Part shown: positions 23,442 through 31,130 of the stretch, piece after piece
Layout: each line of letters begins with the position of its first letter
Position numbering within the stretch: position 1 is the first letter of the stretch
Source: Colwellia psychrerythraea
GTDB lineage: Bacteria > Pseudomonadota > Gammaproteobacteria > Enterobacterales > Alteromonadaceae
NCBI GenBank assembly: GCA_002163005.1
Contig: MAAF01000054.1
Location: 1 to 64,000, forward strand
Length of the DNA stretch: 64,000 nucleotides
Direction: 5' to 3'
Translations under genes and position numbers: made by a program
Notes under the pieces: generated by a model
What the model saw: only the letters and a program-made list of their open reading frames with translations
Database searches by the model: none
Told to the model about the DNA's origin: nothing

Positions 23442-26417
23442 TTATAAGTCAGGTCCTATTAACTCGATTTCAGCTATTTGCATCAAGGTATCATCACCTT
23501 TGTTCTTAGTGATATTTAGACGGTAGCTGCTATAAGCAAATCCGTTACCCATTTCAAATAATTTACGTTCAAAACGATTATCCCAAGATTCACCTACCCA
23601 AATAGCGATAGGAGACCAAGTAACACCACCATCATTAGAACCTTGCAAATTGAAGTTTTCTGGGTCACGACCGTCAGCATCATTAGCACTGGTAATGGCT
23701 AAACTCGTCACAATTTTATTTTCTGTGAAGTCTACTTGAACCCATGAAGGATCTTCAACTGTCGGTGCTCCAGCCCAATCATTATGATCTAACCATTTGG
23801 TGTTTACATCATCATCAAAGGCCTTACTTTCAGCTTCACCATCACCAATTCTATTACGTGCGGTAATAACCGAACTTGGGTCTGATGAATGATCGACAGA
23901 TGCATACTGCGGACCTATCAACTCGATTTCAGCTACTTGCATTAAACCATCATCGCCTTTGTTCTTGGTGATGTTTAAGCGATAGAAGCTAAAACCAAGA
24001 TCATTGCCAAAGCTAAACTGTTTACGTTCAAAACGTTCATCAAAGCTCTCGCCAACCCAGCTTTTCAGCACAACCCAAGTTAGCCCATCATTAGAAGCTA
24101 GTAGGTCAAAATTTTCTGGGTCACGAGCATCGGCATCATTTGCACTGACAATGGCTAATTTGTTCACCGTTGCCGCTGCAGGTAGCTCTACTTGTACCCA
24201 TGAAGGATCCTCTACCGTAGGTGCTCCAGTCCAATCATTGTGATCTAACCACTTAGTGTTAGCATCGCCATCAAAAGCCATTGTTTCCGCTTCGCCATCA
24301 CCTATGCGATTACGTGCTGTAATGATTACGCCTGGCGTCATGCCATGATTTAGACCAGCTAACTCAGGTCCAATTAACTCTATTTCAGCTAATTGCATTA
24401 ACGTATCATCACCTTTGTTTTTAGTGATATTCAAACGATAGCTAGTAAATGCTAATAAATTATCAACGCTAAATACCTTACGTTCAAAGCGGTCATCAAA
24501 GCCTTCACCGATCCAAGAACCAACCGTTACCCAAGTAACACCACCGTCATTTGAACCAACCAAGGTAAAGTTTTCAGGATCTCGACCATCAGCATCGTTA
24601 GCACTGGTGATAGCCAAAGCATTAACGGCTACAGCTTCAGGGAAGTCAACCTGCGTCCATGAAGGATCCTCTACTGTTGGTGCACCTGCCCAATCATTGT
24701 GATCTAACCATTTAGTTTCAGGGTTATTATCAAAGGCCATGGTTTCAGCTTCACCATCACCAATTCGATTACGTGCAGTGATAGTGCCGGTACCGACTGG
24801 GTCAGTATGATCAACACTCTCATAGATTGGACCTACCAACTGAATTTCTGCCAATTGCATTAATGTGTCATCACCTTTATTTTTAGTGATATCGACTCGG
24901 TAATAGCTATAAGCGAGACCATTAGAAAATCTAAACTCTTTACGCTCAAAGCGTTCATCAAATGATTCACCTACAAATTTAGCTAACGTTACCCAAGTGA
25001 CACCGTCGTTAGAACCAAGAATATTAAAGTTCTCTGGATCTCGGCCATCGGCATCATTTGCACTGGTAATAAATAGGCTACTTACCGCATGTGCTTGCTC
25101 AAACTGTACTTGAACCCACGCAGGGTTTTCAACCGTTGGCGCACCAGCCCAATCATTGTGATCTAACCATTTAGTATTAACATCGCCATCAAATGCCATA
25201 GCTTCAGCTTCACCATCACCAATACGGTTTCTTGCTGTAATTATTGCACCTGCAAGGTTTTCAGCTGTAGTCACTTCTTGAACTGGACCGCCACTTGAAA
25301 CATTATCTAAAAACGGTAGTTCGACATTAATCACTTGCTCAGCAGCTATCCCTAATTGTCCAAGAAATGGAATTGCTTCAACAGAAGCAAATAACCTTTC
25401 ACGAATAGGTTTTAAAACTGTCTCATCGCCAGACATGGCAGCAGTAGTACGTGATACTGTCTCATCATAAAGCGCATTAAAGCTTTCAAATTCATTAATA
25501 TTCGCAAAGGCAGCATTAGCAAGCGATAGCTTAATAACTTCTGTATCAGCAAGAATGTCAGTACATGATTCTACGGTTACTTCGTCACCGTTTTCATCAA
25601 CAAGCGGATCACCATTTTCATCAACAAAAGAGTCACCATTTTCATCAACAAGAGGGTCGCCATTTTCATCAACAAGCGGATCACCATTTTCGTCTATCGG
25701 AGACACCATTTCACAATCTTGGTCGACAACAAAATTTTCATAGGCTTCTGCACTAATCAGCGGCATTTGGAAAATATTTGAACTCGGTGAAAATACACCA
25801 ATAGCTTTAAGTGTTATTGTTGAAAACTCTGCAAGAGCCATTTCATAGAGCGGCCTTACCGAGACATTCCTTCCTTCTTCTACTGATTTTTCAATTAATG
25901 ATGTTGCTATAGTTGTTAATGCATTCGCTTGAAAGATCGCATCTACTTGGCTATCAGAGGCATTTGCATAAGGGACTGCAACATACGTTAATGTTGTCAG
26001 CTGCGAACCAGTTAATGGCGAACCACTAAGGCTCTCACCGAGCTCTGTGCCCGCACAACTAATGGCATCACACATCATGTTGGTATCACTTTGAGCGGTA
26101 ACTACCACTTTAAACATACTGTCAATGCCAAAACCGGCATCACCTTGAACAGTAAAGCTAACTGCGCCACTGCTATCCGTTCGACTATCAGTGGTTATAT
26201 TAGCTGTTGAGCCATTCATTTGAATGACTGAAACATCAGCATTACTCAAGGTACCTTTTACTGCTGAGCCCGAAATATCTGCGGCGGTAATATCATTTAC
26301 TGCAGCGCGCTCAGGAATATTCTCTGGGTTTGGCGTGTCTGCACCGCCACAACCTACCAACGTACTCATAGCAAGTAATACCGCTAACGACGTTTTAGTC
26401 ATATTAATATTCTTCAT
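23442..26417 (-). CDS. Surface lipoprotein with four tandem discoidin domains and an acidic repeat loop
   Basis: Predicted glycan-binding surface lipoprotein, a functional counterpart of SusD/SGBP proteins that this locus lacks. The start at 26417 is chosen because GAGGA precedes that ATG by six bases; upstream ATG and TTG starts are crowded against it. Lipobox STLVGC, then an N-terminal region of about 380 residues with no family I recognise. It contains five DENGD units with the eight-residue period DENGDPLV, flanked by two cysteines (VVDQDC and TVESC). Four F5/8 type C domains of about 145 residues follow, each starting ITARNRIGDGEAE and containing TKWLDHNDW, SANDADxRDPENF and ITKNKGDD. 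No catalytic domain is seen. It follows the TonB receptor gene by about 67 bases, as an operon partner. Confidence 0.82.
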   Translation of the reverse strand: MKNINMTKTSLAVLLAMSTLVGCGGADTPNPENIPERAAVNDITAADISGSAVKGTLSNADVSVIQMNGSTANITTDSRTDSSGAVSFTVQGDAGFGIDSMFKVVVTAQSDTNMMCDAISCAGTELGESLSGSPLTGSQLTTLTYVAVPYANASDSQVDAIFQANALTTIATSLIEKSVEEGRNVSVRPLYEMALAEFSTITLKAIGVFSPSSNIFQMPLISAEAYENFVVDQDCEMVSPIDENGDPLVDENGDPLVDENGDSFVDENGDPLVDENGDEVTVESCTDILADTEVIKLSLANAAFANINEFESFNALYDETVSRTTAAMSGDETVLKPIRERLFASVEAIPFLGQLGIAAEQVINVELPFLDNVSSGGPVQEVTTAENLAGAIITARNRIGDGEAEAMAFDGDVNTKWLDHNDWAGAPTVENPAWVQVQFEQAHAVSSLFITSANDADGRDPENFNILGSNDGVTWVTLAKFVGESFDERFERKEFRFSNGLAYSYYRVDITKNKGDDTLMQLAEIQLVGPIYESVDHTDPVGTGTITARNRIGDGEAETMAFDNNPETKWLDHNDWAGAPTVEDPSWTQVDFPEAVAVNALAITSANDADGRDPENFTLVGSNDGGVTWVTVGSWIGEGFDDRFERKVFSVDNLLAFTSYRLNITKNKGDDTLMQLAEIELIGPELAGLNHGMTPGVIITARNRIGDGEAETMAFDGDANTKWLDHNDWTGAPTVEDPSWVQVELPAAATVNKLAIVSANDADARDPENFDLLASNDGLTWVVLKSWVGESFDERFERKQFSFGNDLGFSFYRLNITKNKGDDGLMQVAEIELIGPQYASVDHSSDPSSVITARNRIGDGEAESKAFDDDVNTKWLDHNDWAGAPTVEDPSWVQVDFTENKIVTSLAITSANDADGRDPENFNLQGSNDGGVTWSPIAIWVGESWDNRFERKLFEMGNGFAYSSYRLNITKNKGDDTLMQIAEIELIGPDL
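25584..25694 (-). repeat. 24-bp tandem repeat encoding DENGDPLV units
   Basis: Four 24-base periods plus a partial fifth inside the lipoprotein gene, encoding DENGD-P/S-L/F-V. Copies differ at a few bases, so the array is not freshly expanded. The D-x-N-x-D spacing resembles calcium-binding loops. In-frame repeat, not a CRISPR. Confidence 0.9.
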
Positions 26418-26484
26418 TTTCATTCCTCGATCCAATATTTTTTTATATACGCGTTTAAGCGCTTAGAGTTGGAGATAATAATTA

Positions 26485-29400
26485 TTAAAATCTATAGGTA
26501 ATCCCAGCGTAGAATCGACGACCACCATATGAATTTGATCTAAAGCGATTTTTAGTGTCGTTCCCTAAATACGTATAAGACTCAGATTCCGTTAAGTTGA
26601 CTACAGAGGCTGAAAGTACAAGTTTATCTGTTAGGCTAAAGCTAGCATTCACATCAACTTGGTCGTAAGTATCGGTATAAAAATTAGTTTCCCATGAAGA
26701 AACATAACTGCCGACAGATGGACCTTTTCTGTTTATGGATGCACGAACACTGAATAAGTCATCCTCATAAAACGCTGAAAAATTTGCTTGGTAATCAGAC
26801 GAGCCAATGAGTGGTGATTCTCCAACTTTGGCACCATTTAATTCAACGTCTGCTTGGTTGGTATCGTTATAGGTGTAGTTTGCAAAAAAACCAAAACCAT
26901 TATCAAAAAAGTGTTGCCAAGAAACTTCAACACCTGTTGATTCAGCATTCGTGCCATTCGCATTAGTACTGTAATTTCTTACCAAGAAATCATCGCCACC
27001 TGCAGATACACTTTGATTACTCGCACTTTCAACTGTAAAGCTACGCTCTGGTAAGCTACGACTTACATCAATAATGAGCGGTACAACAAAGTTGTCTATA
27101 TCTTTCTTAAATAGCCCTATACTTGCTCCAGAACCCTCGCCATAATAATATTCAAGTGATAAGTCTAATTGTGTAGACTCTAACGGTTTTAAGTTTGAAT
27201 TACCGCCTGAGCCAACCCAGCCTTCACCATCAGTTATCGGATCATAAGCGGTTTCCAATGAACGATCGGCCGAATATTCACTTGAGGTATAGGTTAGTGT
27301 TTGGAAGTCACCTAAATCTTCATAATCAGGGCGTGATATAACCTGTGCCGCTGCACCACGAAGTACCCAATTATCATCAATGTCCCAAGCAATATTAAAA
27401 CTAGGTAAGACATGTGAGTTATCATTAACTTTCTCATTTACGATAAACTCTTCATGGCGTCCTTCAGAGTCAGGGATTGGATTACCATCTTCATCTTTAT
27501 AATCTAGTCGGTAAACGACTTTATCTGTTGCTGTACTTGTGGTTGTCGTCTCAACAAACCGCAAACCAAAATTACCACGTAGGTTTTTATATTTGAAATC
27601 AGCTTGAATATAAGCCGCTATAATTTCTTCTTCAACTTCATAAATAAAATTTGGTTCGTTACGGGTATAACGAACAAAGTTATCATTTAATATGCTTGCA
27701 TATTTATTCCAATTTACCGCTGGGAATAAATTAGTATTTATGACACCAGATAAGTTATCTAACGGCGCATTTGCAAGTACGTCAGTGATTGCTGGAATAC
27801 CGCCATTTCGAGAATAGTCATCATCTAAACTGATACCATCCCCCGCTTCTGCAGCTGCTATGTCAAAATCTGGCGATAAGTAGAAGGTATTTCGTGTATC
27901 ACGATGAATCTTTCCATCACGATATTTAGCTCCAAAATGCAAAGTTTCGATAATGCCGTAATCGACAAAATATTCAATATCAAGTTGTACATAATCTTCT
28001 TCTTGCGTACCAGTAACAAAACTCGAATCGGTTGCACCAACATCAGGATCACCACCAATGCCAGCCTGAAGATTATTAAACATCTCAGGATCCATATAAG
28101 TGGTTAACTGGTGGCCTGTAAGGTCGTAACCATAAAAAGCTGATGCTGCTTTAGGGTAATATGCCGCTCGGTATTTTTGTGACGGACCACCTTCAGCTTC
28201 GGTATGACCAAAGACAAGTTTTGCGCTGATATTGTCTCCGTCGTATTCAGCGTAAAAATCAAAAGTATCAGAAGTTGACTCTTCTCGAGTATATTCGCCA
28301 TTAATTCTTGGAATATCAAAAACCTGTTCACTACCACCGGCACCGTTCGAATAATCAATACCGGTAACCCATTCAGCATCAGCATCAACACGAACATTAG
28401 TCCAATACCGATCGTTATTATGCCATTCAGGATACTCTAATTGATTAAGTACGGAGTCTTGCTCTAAGGTAAAACCAAAATAGTTAAAACCCAGTTGTAA
28501 ATTTTCGCTAAGTTGCCATTGAGTAGAAAGCTGAGTACCGATACGGTTTCGGCTTTCTTCAAGTACTTCCTGCACCATACTTTGAGGAGCAAAGCCAAAC
28601 GCACCGCCCTCTACCAATTGGTTGTCGACACGTTCCTGATAGGAAAAGTTTTTATTAACGATATTAACGCGAGAAGTTTGCTCTCTATTAGTACGTTCTT
28701 GCTGGGTATAACCCACTAATATGCCAAAATTTTCGGCGTCATTTTTCCATGAATAAATACCGCTAAACTGAGGTTCAAATTCATCCGTAATATCAGCATA
28801 GGTAGTTTCAAGATTAATGAATCCTGAATTTTTCTCCATATTAAGTGGCTTAAGGGAATGTAATAACACCGTACCACCAATGCCACCTTCATCTAACCGA
28901 GCTTCTGAAGATTTGTATACTTCAACACGCTCTATCATAGTAGAAGGTAACAGTGCATATGAAAAAGATCGAGAAGGTTTACCTGGAGATGAAGCAATGA
29001 AATTGCCGTTTAGTTGAGTTAAGGTAAAGTCTGAAGATAAACCACGAATACTTACGTTATCCCCTTCACCACCATCTCGCGTGATAACAACACCAGGAAC
29101 GCGCTGCAATGAATCGGCAATATTTTTATCAGGAAATTTACCAATATCTTCGGCCGTTATTGCATTGACCACTGCATTTGATAACCTCTTTATTGATAGG
29201 TTTGCTGCCGATGAAGCAAGAATACCCCTCACTTCAATCACTTCAACTTCTTCAAGTTTCTCTTTACTGGCTTTTTCTTTATCTACTTCTTCTGCATTTG
29301 CCACGCCCATTGCACAAATAATGGCGGTGCAAATTACTGAGCGTTTGAATATTGTAGATAAAGGGAAATAGCCTGTTCGACCAGAAGTACTCACCTTCAT
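26485..29400 (-). CDS. TonB-dependent receptor for glycans
   Basis: Outer-membrane active transporter, 971 residues. Signal peptide (about 1-37, MGVANAEE), plug domain (about 60-190) beginning NAITAEDIGKFPDKNIADSL and containing PGVVITRDGGEGDNVSIRGL, then a 22-strand barrel ending in an aromatic residue (FYAGITYRF). The plug form is the one seen in Caulobacter/Alteromonadales carbohydrate receptors. GAAGGAG precedes the ATG. Two operators lie 124 and 204 bases upstream, the only gene here with a pair, which would permit looping. It is the only TonB receptor in the window, so it should import the endoglycosidase products, aided by the discoidin lipoprotein encoded next. Confidence 0.94.
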   Translation of the reverse strand: MKVSTSGRTGYFPLSTIFKRSVICTAIICAMGVANAEEVDKEKASKEKLEEVEVIEVRGILASSAANLSIKRLSNAVVNAITAEDIGKFPDKNIADSLQRVPGVVITRDGGEGDNVSIRGLSSDFTLTQLNGNFIASSPGKPSRSFSYALLPSTMIERVEVYKSSEARLDEGGIGGTVLLHSLKPLNMEKNSGFINLETTYADITDEFEPQFSGIYSWKNDAENFGILVGYTQQERTNREQTSRVNIVNKNFSYQERVDNQLVEGGAFGFAPQSMVQEVLEESRNRIGTQLSTQWQLSENLQLGFNYFGFTLEQDSVLNQLEYPEWHNNDRYWTNVRVDADAEWVTGIDYSNGAGGSEQVFDIPRINGEYTREESTSDTFDFYAEYDGDNISAKLVFGHTEAEGGPSQKYRAAYYPKAASAFYGYDLTGHQLTTYMDPEMFNNLQAGIGGDPDVGATDSSFVTGTQEEDYVQLDIEYFVDYGIIETLHFGAKYRDGKIHRDTRNTFYLSPDFDIAAAEAGDGISLDDDYSRNGGIPAITDVLANAPLDNLSGVINTNLFPAVNWNKYASILNDNFVRYTRNEPNFIYEVEEEIIAAYIQADFKYKNLRGNFGLRFVETTTTSTATDKVVYRLDYKDEDGNPIPDSEGRHEEFIVNEKVNDNSHVLPSFNIAWDIDDNWVLRGAAAQVISRPDYEDLGDFQTLTYTSSEYSADRSLETAYDPITDGEGWVGSGGNSNLKPLESTQLDLSLEYYYGEGSGASIGLFKKDIDNFVVPLIIDVSRSLPERSFTVESASNQSVSAGGDDFLVRNYSTNANGTNAESTGVEVSWQHFFDNGFGFFANYTYNDTNQADVELNGAKVGESPLIGSSDYQANFSAFYEDDLFSVRASINRKGPSVGSYVSSWETNFYTDTYDQVDVNASFSLTDKLVLSASVVNLTESESYTYLGNDTKNRFRSNSYGGRRFYAGITYRF

Positions 29401-29523
29401 GTTATTCTCCTTCGTAATTTATTTTAATTATTTTAATTATTACCGATTTGGAATAGCGTTAATCGTCATGTTTAAATTTACTTAATGAAACAGTAATCAC
29501 AGAGTTTTAACCTACCCTTTAAC

Positions 29524-29537
29524 TGTAATCGATTGCA
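29524..29537. promoter_or_regulatory. LacI-family operator, receptor-proximal (TGTAATCGATTGCA)
   Basis: Exact reverse complement of the copy at 29604; 124 bases from the receptor start. Confidence 0.85.
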
Positions 29538-29603
29538 GCCATCTTACAAAAAAAACCAAAGTATGTTACTAAAATGACTTTGGTTGTTCCTTTTATTACA
29601 AAC

Positions 29604-29617
29604 TGCAATCGATTACA
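29604..29617. promoter_or_regulatory. LacI-family operator, receptor-distal (TGCAATCGATTACA)
   Basis: Second operator of the receptor promoter region. The centre-to-centre distance of 80 bases to 29524-29537 would suit a looped complex. Confidence 0.85.
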
Positions 29618-29809
29618 GTTGTATTTGATACTAATCAGTAAAATTAAAACTGTCAACTATATTATCGAGTATTTTGCTTTATAAGCGACTATTCATACCT
29701 TTAGCATGATTAGTCAAAACACACATAAAAAAACTTATCTACTTATTTCAATGACTTAACATAAGAAGTCAACACAGCCAACATTGCTATTAATATTTAT
29801 TAAATAACT

Positions 29810-30817
29810 TTAACTGCTAACAGCACCGCTGCTTGCTCTTTCGATGATGCGAAATTGAACGATTTCACGATTTCTTGTTAATGGTTTCTTCCTAATTTGC
29901 TGCAACACAACCTCTACCGCTTTTCTTCCCATTTCATAGGCGGGTTGATCAATAGTTGTTAAAGGAGGATCCATATAAGCAGAAACTTTAATATTATCGA
30001 ATCCCACGACAGAGATATCATCAGGAACTTTTAATCCGTGCTTTTTAATTTCATGGATAGCCCCAATAGCAATGTCGTCATTAAAACAAAAAATAGCGGT
30101 AGGCCGTACTTTACCGGCAAGTAGCGCTTTAGCTCCTGCTGAGCCTGACTCATAACTGTATTCATTACCAACCACCATGGAATCATCAAAATCAATACCT
30201 TCTTCATTTAATACACTTTTGATGCCACCCAGTCGATCGCGAAAAATTTGGCTTTCATTTTGTCCGGCAATAATACCAAAACGTTTATGACCATAACTGG
30301 TAAGGTGCTTAGCTAGCGCCCGACAAGCCGAATAATTATCCAGTTCAATCACGGGATATTGTTTATCTGAAACTATGCGTTCACAAACACTAACCATAGG
30401 TACTTTTTCTGCTAGGAGCGCATCATTATCCGAAAAAGGGAATGAATGATCCAAATGAATTAAGCCATCTGCACGATTAGATAAAACCATGCCAGCATAT
30501 TCATGTTCACGATGTGGTTCACCTTGGGTATCCCCTAATAATACAGAATAACCATTTTCTTGGGCTGCCTTTTCAATTCCTTGAATAATCCTTAAAAAGA
30601 ATGGGTTAGAAAGGTTCGGTACCAACACAACTAACGAATTAGACTTACCTGTCTTAACACTAGACGCCATAACATTAGGTCGATAACCAGCCTTTTCGAT
30701 AGCAGCAAATATTCGTTCTCTGGTTTTAACATTAACCATATTAGGGTTTTTTAATGTTCTTGATACAGTGGCAGTTGAAACTCCTGCTAGCTGACAAACT
30801 TCCTTAATTGTAGACAT
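29810..30817 (-). CDS. LacI/GalR-family transcriptional regulator of the glycan island
   Basis: 335 residues: N-terminal helix-turn-helix (TIKEVCQLAGVSTATVSRTL, residues 3-22), hinge helix region (RPNVMASSVKTGKS), and a periplasmic-binding-protein-like sensor domain (about 58-330: LVVLVPNLSNPFF, SVVGFDN, PPLTTIDQP). Dimers should bind the palindromic TGCAATCGATTACA sites found before seven places in the island and release them on binding a mannose- or GlcNAc-derived inducer. It sits at the divergence point between the minus- and plus-strand arms. A weak operator copy lies before its own start (30867-30880), suggesting mild autoregulation. The ligand cannot be deduced from sequence. Confidence 0.93.
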   Translation of the reverse strand: MSTIKEVCQLAGVSTATVSRTLKNPNMVNVKTRERIFAAIEKAGYRPNVMASSVKTGKSNSLVVLVPNLSNPFFLRIIQGIEKAAQENGYSVLLGDTQGEPHREHEYAGMVLSNRADGLIHLDHSFPFSDNDALLAEKVPMVSVCERIVSDKQYPVIELDNYSACRALAKHLTSYGHKRFGIIAGQNESQIFRDRLGGIKSVLNEEGIDFDDSMVVGNEYSYESGSAGAKALLAGKVRPTAIFCFNDDIAIGAIHEIKKHGLKVPDDISVVGFDNIKVSAYMDPPLTTIDQPAYEMGRKAVEVVLQQIRKKPLTRNREIVQFRIIERASSGAVSS

Positions 30818-30866
30818 AAAAATTATTTACCTAAAAAGTCCAATCTAATTGATTACTCATAAATAC

Positions 30867-30880
30867 TGCAACCGATGACA
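30867..30880. promoter_or_regulatory. Degenerate LacI-family operator (TGCAACCGATGACA)
   Basis: Two mismatches to TGCAATCGATTACA; 50 bases upstream of the regulator's own start. Candidate autoregulatory site. Confidence 0.5.
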
Positions 30881-31035
30881 AAATAAAAAACACCATAAAA
30901 TCAAGAATAATTTATGCAATCCCATGTTATTTTACCGCCTTAAAGGCAAAGTAACATGGCAATTCTATAAAATCTCAGCTCAATATACAAAATCTATTCT
31001 TGAATATTCAAATTCTATAGTATAACCTAAATAAC

Positions 31036-31049
31036 TGCAATCGATTACA
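31036..31049. promoter_or_regulatory. LacI-family operator of the plus-strand operon (TGCAATCGATTACA)
   Basis: Exact operator copy, 82 bases before the start of the first GH92 gene at 31131. Confidence 0.85.
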
Positions 31050-31130
31050 GTCTGTTTATCTTAGATATTAGCGGACAAGTTTAATAAATTGATTATTATC
31101 TAATTAACGCTAAAGAAAAATTGAGTAAAA

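Larger units (their letters stand above)
29401..29809. other. Control region between the LacI regulator and the TonB receptor
   Basis: Gene-free stretch upstream of the receptor gene. Contains two operators (29524-29537 and 29604-29617, centres 80 bases apart) and AT-rich sequence suited to promoters. No RNA gene recognised. Confidence 0.7.
30818..31130. other. Divergent control region between the LacI gene and the plus-strand glycan operon
   Basis: Gene-free. Holds one strong operator (31036-31049) for the plus-strand operon and one weak copy (30867-30880) near the regulator gene. The rest is AT-rich. Confidence 0.7.

Noticed and set aside
25584-25694. Short 24-bp tandem repeats as a possible CRISPR or as plus-strand genes
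   Set aside because: The repeats are contiguous without spacers and encode in-frame acidic units of the minus-strand lipoprotein; the plus-strand frames over them are shadows.
23442-26417. SusD-like protein beside the TonB receptor
   Set aside because: No SusD/RagB helical repeat features; the C-terminal two thirds are four discoidin domains.
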